Below are positions 17,672 to 26,547 of a DNA stretch of 64,000 nt, piece by piece (position 1 is the first letter of the stretch; each line of letters opens with the position of its first letter). The DNA lies in the NCBI GenBank assembly GCA_025050535.1, contig JALBVF010000001.1, forward strand, positions 186,001 to 250,000, in the 5' to 3' direction. The stretch comes from Candidatus Protistibacter heckmannii (lineage in GTDB: Bacteria; Pseudomonadota; Gammaproteobacteria; Burkholderiales; Burkholderiaceae). A program made the translations under genes and the position numbers. The notes beneath the pieces are model-generated. The model was not told the DNA's origin. It worked only from the letters and a program-made list of their open reading frames with translations, and ran no database searches.

Positions 17672-18667
17672 ATGAAACTCAGCATCTTCGGCGCCGGCGC
17701 CTGGGGCACCGCCATGGCCGCCCACGCGGCCCGCAGCCATGACGCCCTGCTGTGGGCGCGCGAGCCGGCCCTGGCCGCCGTGATCCGCGGCGAACACGCC
17801 AATCCACACTACCTCGCTGGCGTTGCGCTACCTGAGGCGCTCCAGGCCACCGACGACTTCGCCGCCGCCGCCGCGCATGCCGCGGGCGGGCTGGCCGTGA
17901 TCGCCACGCCGCTCTCCGGCTTGGCCGAGCTGTGCGTGCGCCTGCTCGGCGCAGGCGGCGCGAAGCCCGCCGGCATCGTCTGGCTGTGCAAGGGCATCGA
18001 GCCCGAAACCAGCTTCCTTCCGCATCAGATCGCCGCGCGCGAACTCCAGCCCGCCATTCCCTCCGGCGCGCTCTCCGGCCCCAGCTTCGCCCGCGAAGTC
18101 GCGCTGGGCCTGCCCTGCGCGCTGGTCGCCGCCTCGGCCGAAGAGGGCCTGCGCAAGGCCATGCAGCAGGCCTTCCATCACCATGCCATGCGAGTCTACG
18201 CGAGCGACGACCTCGTCGGCGTGGAGATCGGCGGCGCGGTGAAGAACGTGCTGGCCATCGCCACCGGCATCGGCGACGGCCTCGGCCTGGGCTTCAACGC
18301 CCGCGCCGCCCTGGTCACCCGCGGCCTGGCCGAGATGGCGCGCCTGGGCCTGGCCCTGGGCGGCCGCGCCGAGACGCTGCAAGGACTGGCCGGCATGGGC
18401 GATCTGCTCCTCACCGCCACCGGCGATCTCTCGCGCAACCGCACCGTGGGCCTGAAACTGGCCGATGGCGAACCGCTGGAGAAGATCCTCGCCGAGCTGG
18501 GCCACGTCGCCGAGGGGGTGCGCTGCGCCGCCGCGGTCAAGGTGCTGGCGCAGCGCCACGGCATCGAAATGCCCATCACCTCGGCCGTCTGCGGCGTGCT
18601 GGCCGGCGAATGCGCGGCCAGCGACGCCGTCGCGCTCCTGCTCAAGCGCGACCCGCGCATCGAATAA
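17672..18667 (+). CDS. gpsA: NAD(P)-dependent glycerol-3-phosphate dehydrogenase
   Basis: A 331-residue cytosolic enzyme that reduces dihydroxyacetone phosphate to sn-glycerol 3-phosphate, the head-group precursor for phospholipids. It has an N-terminal dinucleotide-binding motif [11 protein letters not shown] (residues 6-16), [11 protein letters not shown] and [11 protein letters not shown] in the middle, and the catalytic lysine region [14 protein letters not shown] with [20 protein letters not shown], then [20 protein letters not shown]. Complete. Last gene of the rhodanese operon, converging on trmL. Confidence 0.95.
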   Translation: MKLSIFGAGAWGTAMAAHAARSHDALLWAREPALAAVIRGEHANPHYLAGVALPEALQATDDFAAAAAHAAGGLAVIATPLSGLAELCVRLLGAGGAKPAGIVWLCKGIEPETSFLPHQIAARELQPAIPSGALSGPSFAREVALGLPCALVAASAEEGLRKAMQQAFHHHAMRVYASDDLVGVEIGGAVKNVLAIATGIGDGLGLGFNARAALVTRGLAEMARLGLALGGRAETLQGLAGMGDLLLTATGDLSRNRTVGLKLADGEPLEKILAELGHVAEGVRCAAAVKVLAQRHGIEMPITSAVCGVLAGECAASDAVALLLKRDPRIE

Positions 18668-18676
18668 GCCGCGCGT

Positions 18677-19156
18677 TCAGCCGCCGCCGGCGTAGCCGCA
18701 CTGCTGCCAGGCTTCGAATATGGCGACCGCCACGGTGTTGGACAGGTTCAGGCTTCGGCTCGTCGGCCGCATCGGCAGGCGCAGCCGCTGCGCCGCCGGG
18801 AAACTGTCGCGCAGTTCCGGCGGCAGGCCACGGTTTTCGGAGCTGAAGACCAGCCAGTCGCCCGGCTGGAAACGCGCCTGAGCGAAGGGGGCCGAGCCCC
18901 GGGTGGTGAAGGCGAAGATGCGCGCGGGGTCGGGTTGTTCGTTCGCTAGCAGCGCCTGACAGCTCGCATGCACGCACATGTCGGCGTACTCGAGATAGTC
19001 CAGTCCGGCGCGGCGCATCTTGGCGTTGTCCAGCGGAAAGCCCAGCGGCTCCACCAGATGCAGCGTGGCGCCAGTGTTGGCGCACAGCCGGATCACGTTG
19101 CCGGTGTTGGGCGGGATCTCGGGCTCGACCAGGATGTCATGGAACATGACCAGCAT
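18677..19156 (-). CDS. trmL: tRNA (cytidine/uridine 34-2'-O)-methyltransferase TrmL
   Basis: A 159-residue minimal SPOUT methyltransferase. It methylates the ribose at wobble position 34 of leucine tRNAs. Trefoil-knot motifs are visible: EPEIPPNTGNVIRLCANTGA near the N-terminus, WLVFSSENRGLPPEL, and the S-adenosylmethionine loop LPMRPTSRSLNLSNTVAVAI. I place the start at 19156 (MLVMFHDILV); an ATG at 19147 is also possible, and a longer in-frame start lacks support. Convergent with gpsA with a 9-base gap. Intact. Confidence 0.92.
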   Translation of the reverse strand: MLVMFHDILVEPEIPPNTGNVIRLCANTGATLHLVEPLGFPLDNAKMRRAGLDYLEYADMCVHASCQALLANEQPDPARIFAFTTRGSAPFAQARFQPGDWLVFSSENRGLPPELRDSFPAAQRLRLPMRPTSRSLNLSNTVAVAIFEAWQQCGYAGGG

Positions 19157-19259
19157 TGTACCTAGGCGCGGCTTTCCGGCGGGCCGCCGGGCTCGCGGCA
19201 GCGCTGTGGCAGCCATGCGCTAGCTCACCCGGCAGCTTATGCGGCAAACCACGCGGCCC

Positions 19260-19952
19260 TCAGGCCTTGCCCAGCAACGCGAAATTGGTGATGCACGCAA
19301 CCCCGACCGCGCGCAGCGCCCGGGCCCCCTCCTCCAGCATTGCGTCGCTCGTGCGCACGTCGTCCACCACGCCGACGCGCAGGCCCTCCACGCCGCCTTG
19401 CCCAGCGCCGCTCAGGCCACCGCTACGGACCGCGAAGGCGCGCATCAGATTGCGCCGCCGCTGCGCCTCCCCCAACCCCAACTGCGGCGCCGTGTCCCGC
19501 AGCTTCACCAGCAGGTCGGCGGCGACGGGGCGGCCCAGCTCCCCCCCCAGGGTGCGGGCAATTTCCAGCGACTGGTTGTGGCTGCGCTCGCGTAGCCGCC
19601 GTGGCGAGAGTGGGATGGGCAGCAGCAGGTCCGGCGGCGCCAGCCTGGCCTCCCGCAGCCGCCGTCCCAGCGCCAGCCCGAACCAGTGCGCCATCTCCAG
19701 CCGGCCGTGGAATTTCAAGCACAGCACCAGCGCTCTCCAGGGCTCGCGGTATTCGCCCAGCGTCAGGAGCGCATCGGTCCCTGGCGGCAGGCGGACGGGC
19801 CCTGGATCGAGCCGGGCGGCGCAGCCTGGGCAGACCAGATCCGGACCCGGCTCGCCGCAGCCCCGGCAAGGGCAGGGCAGCAGCCAGTCGCGCAGCGCGC
19901 GCAAGAAGCGCAGGGATGCTTCTAAATAGTAGTGGTATCCGGAGGGGATCAT
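19260..19952 (-). CDS. comF: ComF family phosphoribosyltransferase-like protein
   Basis: A 230-residue protein with an N-terminal zinc ribbon (CPCRGCG...CPGCAARL) and a PRTase-type domain: LLLPIPLSPRRLRERSHNQS, then the phosphoribosyl loop VGVVDDVRTSDAMLEEGARA. The family (ComF/GntX) is needed for DNA uptake in competent bacteria, where it aids internalised single strands; in many Betaproteobacteria it is kept without known competence. Its start (19952) overlaps, on the other strand, a possible start of the methyltransferase gene, so both share one divergent control region. Intact. Confidence 0.85.
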   Translation of the reverse strand: MIPSGYHYYLEASLRFLRALRDWLLPCPCRGCGEPGPDLVCPGCAARLDPGPVRLPPGTDALLTLGEYREPWRALVLCLKFHGRLEMAHWFGLALGRRLREARLAPPDLLLPIPLSPRRLRERSHNQSLEIARTLGGELGRPVAADLLVKLRDTAPQLGLGEAQRRRNLMRAFAVRSGGLSGAGQGGVEGLRVGVVDDVRTSDAMLEEGARALRAVGVACITNFALLGKA

Positions 19953-20007
19953 GTCCGCTGGGGCGGCCGCCGACCGGCCACGGTTCACGCGGCTATACTT
20001 CGCCCCC

Positions 20008-20928
20008 ATGCCACAATCCGAGCGCCAATTCGACTCCAAGCGCCTGCGTCTGGCCTTCGGGCGGCGCGCGCCGCGCTTCGCCGCGACCGATTTCCTGCTG
20101 CGCGAGATCGAGTCGCGCATGCACGAGCGCCTGGAGCCCGTGCGCATCGAGCCCAAGCGCATCGTCGATCTGGGCTGCGCCGCGGGCGGCAGTTTCGCCG
20201 GCCTGCGCAGGCGCTTCCCCGAGGCCGAACCCCTCGGTCTGGACTGGTCGGCGCCCATGCTGCGCGCCGCCCTCAGCGCGCCCGGCGGCGCGCAGGCCAG
20301 CAGTTGGCTCAAGCGCCTGCTGGGCCGCGGCATCGCCCCCCTGCTCGTGCAGGCCGACTGGTCGAACCTGCCCCTGGCGAGCGGCAGTGCCAACCTGGTC
20401 TGGTCCAATCTGGCCCTGCACTGGTCGGCCGAGCCGCACAAGGTGCTGCCCGAATGGGCCCGGCTGCTGCCGGCCGGGGACGGCCTGCTGATCTTCAGCG
20501 CCTTCGGGCCGGACACCTTCGCCGAGTTGCGCGCGGCCTTCGCCGAGGTGGATTCCGGGCGGCATCTGCCCGACTTCGTCGACATGCACGACCTGGGCGA
20601 CATGCTGATCGCCGCCGGCCTGGCCGACCCGGTCATGGACGCCGAGAGGCTCACGCTCACTTATCAGACGTCCGCCGGCCTGCTGGAAGACGTCCGCGCC
20701 CTGGGCGTCTATCCGGGCCTGGCCGCCACCGGCCTGCGCGGCCGGGGCTGGCTCGCCCGCCTGCACGCGGCGCTAGAGCGCCGCCGCAATGCGTCCGGAC
20801 TAATCCCCCTGAGCCTGGAGATCGTCTACGGACATGCCTGGAAACCGGTCCCGACGCCAGGCCGGGTTGGCAAGGACGGGGTCGCCATCCTGCGCTCCGA
20901 TCAGATCGGCCGGAGCGGAAAACGCTGA
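20008..20928 (+). CDS. BioC-like SAM-dependent methyltransferase
   Basis: A class I methyltransferase, 306 residues from ATG 20008. The pattern SKRLRLAFGRRAPRFAATDF followed by LLREIESRMHERL and RIVDLGCAAGGSFAGLRRRF (SAM motif I) and LALHWSAEPHKVLPEWARLL resembles malonyl-ACP O-methyltransferase BioC, the first step of biotin synthesis, and related enzymes in comF-linked loci. No other bio genes are in the window, so the substrate is unproven. An alternative ATG lies at 19951. TATACT at 19993-19998 sits about 10 bases before 20008, so the mRNA may be nearly leaderless with the shorter start. Intact. Confidence 0.75.
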   Translation: MPQSERQFDSKRLRLAFGRRAPRFAATDFLLREIESRMHERLEPVRIEPKRIVDLGCAAGGSFAGLRRRFPEAEPLGLDWSAPMLRAALSAPGGAQASSWLKRLLGRGIAPLLVQADWSNLPLASGSANLVWSNLALHWSAEPHKVLPEWARLLPAGDGLLIFSAFGPDTFAELRAAFAEVDSGRHLPDFVDMHDLGDMLIAAGLADPVMDAERLTLTYQTSAGLLEDVRALGVYPGLAATGLRGRGWLARLHAALERRRNASGLIPLSLEIVYGHAWKPVPTPGRVGKDGVAILRSDQIGRSGKR

Positions 20929-20980
20929 GCCGCGCACCGAACGGCGGCTCTTGACCTAGTACCCACGCCGGGGGCCGACC

Positions 20981-21010
20981 TTGAAACCCTATCGTTGTTG
21001 GTCTTATAAT
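20981..21010 (+). promoter_or_regulatory. Strong sigma-70 promoter of the cytochrome oxidase operon
   Basis: TTGAAA (20981-20986), an 18-base spacer and a perfect TATAAT (21005-21010). Transcription would start near 21017. The next gene downstream in the ancestral order is the DUF2244 gene and coxB, but IS-B copy 2 now lies 33 bases after the -10. Confidence 0.75.
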
Positions 21011-21042
21011 CGTAAAACTTTTTTGCACTGGTCAAATCGTCT

Positions 21043-22169
21043 TATTGACGTGGCAATATAAAGATTGAACTTATTGTCATTTCTGGCATCGAATTGGCAT
21101 GGAAAAAGAAGACGCTCGATACCAGAAACTGGAGCAGCTGCACGAGAGGCGAAAGCAGGTCGTGAGGTTGCATCGGAAGGGATACGGAGTCATGGCCATC
21201 GCGGAGTTGACAGGGCTGAGTTACCCGGCGGCTCGACTGGCCATTGATCTCTATGAAGAAGGGGGCGCGGCGGCCCTGAAGCCGCACCCACGAGCTCGTA
21301 CGCCAGGAGACGGAAGACGGCTGAATGTGGATCAAGAAGAAGCAATCCGTCGCACGATCTGCGACAAACGTCCGGAGCAGTTGAAGATGGAATCTGCGCT
21401 CTGGACGCGAGGCGCGGTCATGCTGTTCATCGAACAGGAATACGCGTTCAGACTCTCAATACGTGCGGTCGGAGACTACCTCAAGCGCTGGGGTTTCACG
21501 CCGAAAAAGCCGATCAAGCGCGCTTACGAACAGCGACCGGAGTCTGTCAAGCAGTGGATCGATCAGGAGTATCCGGCCATCGAGAAGCGTGCCAAGGCCA
21601 AAGGTGGCGAGATTCACTGGGGTGACGAAACCGCGTTGGTGAATACGGATGTTCGGGGCCGCAGTTATGCTCACAAAGGGAAAACCCCGGTCACGATGGC
21701 GGTTAGAGGTACGCGACAGAAGCTGTCGATGATTTCCACAGTGACCAATCAGGGCAAGGCAAGCTGGATGATCATCGATGGTGCCTTTAACCACGAGAAG
21801 CTCATCGAGTTCTTCGAGGCGCTGGTGGCCGATGGCAAGCGCGCGGGCAAGAAAGTGTTCCTGATCCTCGACAACCTCGGCGTGCATCACTGCAAGCCGG
21901 TCAAGGCATGGCTTGCCGAGCACCAAGCCGACATCGAAGTCTTTTACCTGCCCAGCTACAGCCCGGAGCTCAATCCGGATGAGCGACTCAACGCCGACCT
22001 GAAACATGTCATCAGCACACGAGTCCCCGTCAGAACAAAGGCCAAATTACACGCCGCAGCAAAGAACCACATGGCGTTCATCGAAACCCATCCCGAACGC
22101 GTGAAATCCTACTTCCAGGATCCCCGCGTCAAATACGCCGCATGAAAACTTCTTAATGCCGGATCAATA
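21043..22169 (+). mobile_element. IS-B copy 2 (IS630-type), complete and apparently intact
   Basis: A 1123-bp body (21045-22167) between TA duplications. Imperfect terminal repeats are TTGACGTGGCAATATAAAG at the left and TTGATCCGGCATTAAGAAG at the right (reverse complement). It is inserted in the 5' leader of the cox operon, in the same orientation, directly before the AAGGAGG ribosome site of the next gene. Confidence 0.92.
21099..22145 (+). CDS. IS630-type transposase of IS-B copy 2, full length
   Basis: A 348-residue transposase: N-terminal helix-turn-helix (GYGVMAIAELTGLSYPAARL), a winged-helix region (LKMESALWTRGAVMLFI), and a DDE core with D in EIHWGDETA, D in KVFLILDNLGVHH and E in LPSYSPELNPDE. 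The C-terminus THPERVKSYFQDPRVKYAA is complete, unlike the IS-A copies. No lesion is visible, so this is the only copy in the window that could be an active source of transposase. Confidence 0.93.
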   Translation: MEKEDARYQKLEQLHERRKQVVRLHRKGYGVMAIAELTGLSYPAARLAIDLYEEGGAAALKPHPRARTPGDGRRLNVDQEEAIRRTICDKRPEQLKMESALWTRGAVMLFIEQEYAFRLSIRAVGDYLKRWGFTPKKPIKRAYEQRPESVKQWIDQEYPAIEKRAKAKGGEIHWGDETALVNTDVRGRSYAHKGKTPVTMAVRGTRQKLSMISTVTNQGKASWMIIDGAFNHEKLIEFFEALVADGKRAGKKVFLILDNLGVHHCKPVKAWLAEHQADIEVFYLPSYSPELNPDERLNADLKHVISTRVPVRTKAKLHAAAKNHMAFIETHPERVKSYFQDPRVKYAA

Positions 22170-22180
22170 AAGGAGGCTTC

Positions 22181-22657
22181 ATGCAGGAATTCATGCCGTT
22201 CGCGTCCGAAAAACGGGACTGGCTGATGAAGCGCAACTGTTCTTTGACGCCGCGCCACCTCGGGTTGTTTTATCTCTCGATGCTCGCAGTCTCGCTGGCT
22301 ATAGCGGTGTTTTTCGTTTTCCAGGGTGCGTGGGTCGTGCTGCCGTTTTCCGGCTTGGAAATGCTAGCTCTTGGCGGCGCGCTGTTGGTCTACGCCCGTC
22401 ACGCGCTCGATTACGAGTAGGTGCGGTTCAGCGAACAGCGGCTGGTGGTGGAATGGATGGATGCGGGCCGGCTGCGGCGCTTCGAATTCAATCCCTCGTT
22501 GGTGAGGGTGGGGCAGGAGTGCGATCCGGGCGGAATGGTCCGGCTGCTCAGCGGCGGGGGTTCGGTGGAGTTGGGCCGTTTCCTGATGCCGCATCCGCGC
22601 GCGGGATTCACGCATGAACTGGGCAGCATGCTGCTCCAGAAAAAATTTGGTGATTGA
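22181..22657 (+). pseudogene. DUF2244 membrane protein with an in-frame TAG
   Basis: First gene after IS-B copy 2, with AAGGAGG seven bases before its ATG. It has two membrane segments (LFYLSMLAVSLAIAVFFVF and LEMLALGGALLVYARHAL), then TAG at 22418-22420, and continues in the same frame with VRFSEQRLVVEWMDAGRLRR and a terminal LELG-like region. The whole equals the length of DUF2244 proteins that commonly precede coxB in Betaproteobacteria. Function is unknown; proximity suggests a role with the oxidase. One C-to-T type change (for example CAG to TAG) would explain the stop. Confidence 0.8.
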
Positions 22658-22673
22658 CGGGGTAGGTAAAAAA

Positions 22674-23903
22674 ATGAATTTTTCGAGCAAACTCCAGGCC
22701 GTGCTGTTCACCGCAGCGATGGTGCTTTCCAGCCAGGCCTTGGCAGTCGAGGACATGCCCGGCGGTCCCGCCGTGCGGCAGCTCAATCTGGCCGCGCCGG
22801 TCACTGGCATCGCCCGCGACATTCACTGGCTGCACTGGATGATGCTGGTCATCTGCGTCGTGATCTTCGTGGCCGTGTTCGCGGTGATGTTCTACTCGAT
22901 CTACAAGCACCGCAAATCGCTTGGCCACAAGCCGGCGAGCTTCCACGAATCGACCACCGTCGAAATCATCTGGACCATCGTCCCCTTCCTGATCGTGATC
23001 GGCATGGCGCTCCCCGCGACCAAGACCGTCGTCGCGATGAAGGACACGACCAACTCCGATATCACCATCAAGGTCACCGGCTATCAGTGGAAATGGGGTT
23101 ATGACTACCTCAAGGGCGAGGGCGAAGGCATCGCCTTCCTGTCCACGCTGACCACGCCGCGCGAGCAGATCAACGGCCATGCCGAGCGCAGCAACACCTA
23201 CCTGATCGAAGTCGACAACGAACTCGTCGTGCCGGTCAACTGCAAGGTGCGCATCATCACCACCGCCAACGACGTGATCCACGCCTGGATGATCCCCGCC
23301 TTCGGCGTCAAGCAGGATGCGATCCCCGGCTTCGTGCGCGACACCTGGTTCCGCGCCGAGAAGGTCGGCGTCTACCGCGGCCAGTGCGCCGAGCTGTGCG
23401 GCAAGGAACACGCCTTCATGCCCATCGTCGTGCGCGTCGTGAGCAACGAAGACTATGCCAAGTGGGTCGACGGCAAGAAGAAGGAAATGGCGGCCAAGGC
23501 CAGTGATCCGACCAAGACCTACACCCTGGAAGAACTCAAGGACCGCGGCGCCAAGGTCTATGCTGCCAACTGCGCGGCCTGCCACCAGCCCAACGGCAAG
23601 GGCGCGGGCCCGATCCCTGCGTTGGACGGCTCGGCCGTCGTCAACGGCCCCTTCCAGGCTCAGATGGAACGCATCCTCAACGGCAAGGGCGCCATGCCCT
23701 CGTGGAAGACCCTCTCCGACGTGGAGCTCGCTTCCGTCATGACCTACACCCGCAACAACTGGGGTAGCAGCACCGGCGAGCTGATCCAGCCGTCGATGTT
23801 CACCCAGGCGCGCACCGGCAAGTTCCCCGAAGGTGGCGGCAAGGGCGGCAAGACCACGGACAACGGCGCCACCAAGGACGCCGTGAAGCCGGTCAAGGGC
23901 TGA
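22674..23903 (+). CDS. coxB: Cytochrome c oxidase subunit II with fused cytochrome c domain
   Basis: A 409-residue subunit of the aa3-type terminal oxidase. It has a signal segment ending ALA, two membrane helices (LHWMMLVICVVIFVAVFAV; IIWTIVPFLIVIGMALP), the WKWGYDY aromatic patch, and the binuclear CuA site (H in NDVIHAWMIP, then YRGQCAELCGKEHAFMPI). A C-terminal cytochrome c domain has CAACHQ and a Met axial ligand region (KGAMPSW). It takes electrons from soluble cytochrome c to CuA. The start at 22674 follows a GGTAGG stretch. Intact, followed by coxA after a 39-base gap. Confidence 0.96.
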   Translation: MNFSSKLQAVLFTAAMVLSSQALAVEDMPGGPAVRQLNLAAPVTGIARDIHWLHWMMLVICVVIFVAVFAVMFYSIYKHRKSLGHKPASFHESTTVEIIWTIVPFLIVIGMALPATKTVVAMKDTTNSDITIKVTGYQWKWGYDYLKGEGEGIAFLSTLTTPREQINGHAERSNTYLIEVDNELVVPVNCKVRIITTANDVIHAWMIPAFGVKQDAIPGFVRDTWFRAEKVGVYRGQCAELCGKEHAFMPIVVRVVSNEDYAKWVDGKKKEMAAKASDPTKTYTLEELKDRGAKVYAANCAACHQPNGKGAGPIPALDGSAVVNGPFQAQMERILNGKGAMPSWKTLSDVELASVMTYTRNNWGSSTGELIQPSMFTQARTGKFPEGGGKGGKTTDNGATKDAVKPVKG

Positions 23904-23942
23904 GCAAGACTGAGCTGAGCAGAATCATTAAAGGAAACAGGC

Positions 23943-25541
23943 ATGAGCACTATCTCCACTCCCGCGCACGGCCACGACCATGCTCACGATCACGCTCACG
24001 ATCATCCGGACGGCTGGCGCCGCTGGCTGTTCGCCACTAACCACAAGGACATCGGCACGCTGTACCTGCTGTTCTCCTTCGTGATGCTGCTCACCGGCGG
24101 CCTGCTGGCGATGCTCATCCGCCTCGAGCTGTTCGAGCCGGGCCTGCAATTCTTCAAACCCGAGATCTTCAACGAATTCACGACCATGCACGGCATCATC
24201 ATGGTGTTCGGCGCGATCATGCCCGCCTTCGTGGGCTTCGCGAACTGGATGATCCCGCTGCAGGTGGGCGCCTCGGACATGGCCTTCGCCCGCATGAACA
24301 ACTTCAGCTTCTGGCTGCTGCCGGTCGCCGCGCTGCTGCTCGTGAGCTCCTTCCTGGTCCCCGGCGGCGCGCCCTCGGGAGGCTGGACGATCTACGCCCC
24401 GCTGTCGATCCAGATGGGCCCCGGCATGGACCTGGGCATCTTCGCGCTGCACTTGATGGGCGCGTCCTCGATCATGGGCTCGATCAACATCATCGTGACC
24501 ATCCTGAACATGCGTGCTCCCGGCATGACGCTGATGAAGATGCCGATGTTCTGCTGGACTTGGCTGATCACCGCCTACCTGCTGATCACCGTGATGCCCG
24601 TGCTGGCCGGCGCCATCACCATGGTGCTCACCGACCGCCACTTCGGCACCACCTTCTTCTCCGCCGCCGGCGGCGGCGATCCGGTGATGTTCCAGCACAT
24701 CTTCTGGTTCTTCGGCCACCCCGAGGTCTACATCATGATTCTGCCGGCCTTCGGCATCGTCAGCCATGTGGTCCCGACCTTCGCCCGCAAGCGCCTCTTC
24801 GGCTACAGCTCGATGGTGTACGCGACCTCGTCGATCGCCATCCTGTCGTTCATCGTCTGGGCCCACCACATGTTCACCACCGGCATGCCGGTGACCGGCC
24901 AGCTGTTCTTCATGTACGCGACCATGCTGATCGCGGTGCCCACCGGCGTGAAGATCTTCAACTGGGTCGCCACGATGTGGAAGGGGTCGATGACCTTCGA
25001 AACCCCGATGCTCTTCGCGGTGGGCTTCATCTTCGTGTTCACCATGGGCGGCTTCACCGGCCTGATCCTGGCGATGACCCCGATCGACATCCAGCTGCAG
25101 GACACCTACTACGTGGTGGCGCACTTCCACTACGTGCTGGTCGCGGGTTCGCTCTTCGCGCTGTTCTCCGGCTTCTACTACTGGAGCCCGAAGTGGACCG
25201 GCTTCATGTACAACGAGATCCGCGGCAAGATCCACTTCTGGGCCTCGATGATATTCTTCAACGTCACCTTCTTCCCGATGCACTTCCTCGGGTTGGCGGG
25301 GATGCCGCGCCGCTACGCCGACTACGCCACCCAGTTCACCGACTTCAACATGGTGGCCTCGATCGGCGCGTTCGGCTTCGGCCTGACCCAGGTTTACTTC
25401 CTATTCTGCGTCGTTCTGCCCGCCTACCGCGGCGGCCAGAAGGCGGCGGACAAGCCTTGGGAGGGCGCTGAAGGCCTCGAATGGACGACTCCCTCGCCTG
25501 CGCCGTTCCATACCTTCGAGACCCCGCCGCAAGTGCACTGA
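23943..25541 (+). CDS. coxA: Cytochrome c oxidase subunit I
   Basis: A 532-residue catalytic subunit with twelve membrane helices that reduces O2 to water at the heme a3-CuB centre and pumps protons. Conserved parts are [29 protein letters not shown] (heme a ligand His), [18 protein letters not shown] (CuB His and the cross-linked Tyr), [10 protein letters not shown] (CuB histidines) and the VAHFHYVLV heme pair. The N-terminus has an unusual His/Asp repeat ([13 protein letters not shown]), possibly metal binding. The AAAGGAAAC stretch upstream serves as ribosome site. Intact. Confidence 0.97.
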   Translation: MSTISTPAHGHDHAHDHAHDHPDGWRRWLFATNHKDIGTLYLLFSFVMLLTGGLLAMLIRLELFEPGLQFFKPEIFNEFTTMHGIIMVFGAIMPAFVGFANWMIPLQVGASDMAFARMNNFSFWLLPVAALLLVSSFLVPGGAPSGGWTIYAPLSIQMGPGMDLGIFALHLMGASSIMGSINIIVTILNMRAPGMTLMKMPMFCWTWLITAYLLITVMPVLAGAITMVLTDRHFGTTFFSAAGGGDPVMFQHIFWFFGHPEVYIMILPAFGIVSHVVPTFARKRLFGYSSMVYATSSIAILSFIVWAHHMFTTGMPVTGQLFFMYATMLIAVPTGVKIFNWVATMWKGSMTFETPMLFAVGFIFVFTMGGFTGLILAMTPIDIQLQDTYYVVAHFHYVLVAGSLFALFSGFYYWSPKWTGFMYNEIRGKIHFWASMIFFNVTFFPMHFLGLAGMPRRYADYATQFTDFNMVASIGAFGFGLTQVYFLFCVVLPAYRGGQKAADKPWEGAEGLEWTTPSPAPFHTFETPPQVH

Positions 25542-25665
25542 TGGAATTGCAGGACAAGGGCGCAAAGCAGGTCCAGACCGCAGCAACAAGCGGCTGGGCC
25601 TGATCCTGCTGAGCGTGGTGGTGTTCTTCGTGGGCATCGTCGCCAAGAAAATGCTGCTGGGCTGA
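25541..25665 (+). pseudogene. Small cytochrome oxidase assembly protein, frameshifted
   Basis: Between coxA and ctaG, Betaproteobacteria carry a 35-40 residue single-span protein. Here the frame ending at TGA 25663-25665 reads SNKRLGLILLSVVVFFVGIV-AKKMLLG, exactly that type, but has no start codon: the only ATG (25541, overlapping the coxA stop) is in another frame and terminates after 20 codons. A one-base loss around 25585-25590 would join them. An ATT start at 25546 is a remote alternative. The role would be in assembling the oxidase metal centres. Confidence 0.65.
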
Positions 25666-25689
25666 GCCTGGCGCGACAGGTAGTGAGAA

Positions 25690-26283
25690 ATGGCTGATCA
25701 GCAGGACCGGACAGTTCAGCAGGAACAGGATGCAAAGCGGCGCGGCAGGAAGCGCGTCGCCAACCGTGCGGTAATGATGCGGTTGATCGTGGTGGTGCCG
25801 CTGATGTTCGCCTTCGGCTATGCATTGGTGCCGGTGTACAAGATGATTTGCGAGGTGACGGGCGTCAACATCCTCACCACCAAATCGGACCAGCCCGGCA
25901 AGCCGAAGAACTCGCAGGTGGACGCGAGCCGGGTGGTGACGGTGGAGTTCGACGTGAATTCGCGCGGCCCCTTCCGGTTCAAGCCCGAGAAGAACAGCCT
26001 GGAAGTGCATCCGGGCGAGCTGACGCAGGTGAAATACGAAGTGGTGAACACGCAGGACCGAAGCGTGTCCGCCCAGGCGATAGACAGCTATGCGCCGAAA
26101 CTGGCGGGAAATTATTTCCGCAAGCTCGAGTGCTTCTGCTTCAAGCAGCAGACTCTGGGGCCGAACGAAAGGCGGGAAATGCCGGTGGTCTTCGTGATCG
26201 ATCCTGAATTGCCCGAGAGCGTGAAGACCGTCACCCTGTCCTATACCTTCTTCGAGGTCGGGCAGGTGGCGCAGACGAAGTGA
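25690..26283 (+). CDS. ctaG: Cytochrome c oxidase assembly protein CtaG/Cox11
   Basis: A 197-residue inner-membrane copper chaperone that inserts CuB into subunit I. After a charged N-terminus there is one transmembrane helix (MRLIVVVPLMFAFGYALVPV) followed by YKMICEVTG, and a periplasmic Ig-like domain with the copper-binding pair in KLECFCFKQQTL, then MPVVFVIDPELP. Full-length and undamaged. It lies between the small assembly gene and a DUF2970 gene. Confidence 0.94.
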   Translation: MADQQDRTVQQEQDAKRRGRKRVANRAVMMRLIVVVPLMFAFGYALVPVYKMICEVTGVNILTTKSDQPGKPKNSQVDASRVVTVEFDVNSRGPFRFKPEKNSLEVHPGELTQVKYEVVNTQDRSVSAQAIDSYAPKLAGNYFRKLECFCFKQQTLGPNERREMPVVFVIDPELPESVKTVTLSYTFFEVGQVAQTK

Positions 26284-26306
26284 CGAATTTGAGGGCGGTG
26301 AACGAG

Positions 26307-26504
26307 ATGGCAGAAAGAAAAGCAGGTTTCGGGCAGACGCTCGACGCCGTGCTGTGGTCGTTTTTCGGCGTGCGCCGGAGCGACGCCCATGAACGGGATA
26401 TGCAATCGCTCAATCCCCTGCATGTGGTCGTCGTCGGCGTGCTTGCCGCGGCTTGTTTCGTCGCACTGCTGATCTTCGTGGTCCACACCGTGGTCACGAA
26501 GTAG
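26307..26504 (+). CDS. DUF2970 single-span membrane protein
   Basis: A 65-residue protein with the conserved QTLDAVLWSFFGVRRSDAHE segment followed by one membrane helix (VVVVGVLAAACFVALLIFVV). DUF2970 genes regularly sit between ctaG and coxC in Betaproteobacteria; no biochemical role is known. I prefer the ATG at 26307; a GTG at 26280 overlapping the ctaG stop would add nine residues. Intact. Confidence 0.8.
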   Translation: MAERKAGFGQTLDAVLWSFFGVRRSDAHERDMQSLNPLHVVVVGVLAAACFVALLIFVVHTVVTK

Positions 26505-26547
26505 CAAGGCGGCAAGGAATAAATTTTAGGGAAGTGGAGAAAACACA

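Noticed and set aside
21043-22169. Composite transposon formed by IS-B or IS-A pairs carrying host genes
   Set aside because: Copies lie far apart, in mixed orientations, and most are truncated. The genes between them are in normal chromosomal order, so there is no evidence that they move as units.
23950-24010. Tandem GATCACGCTCAC-like repeats at the start of coxA as a regulatory repeat
   Set aside because: They simply encode the His/Asp-rich N-terminus of subunit I in frame.
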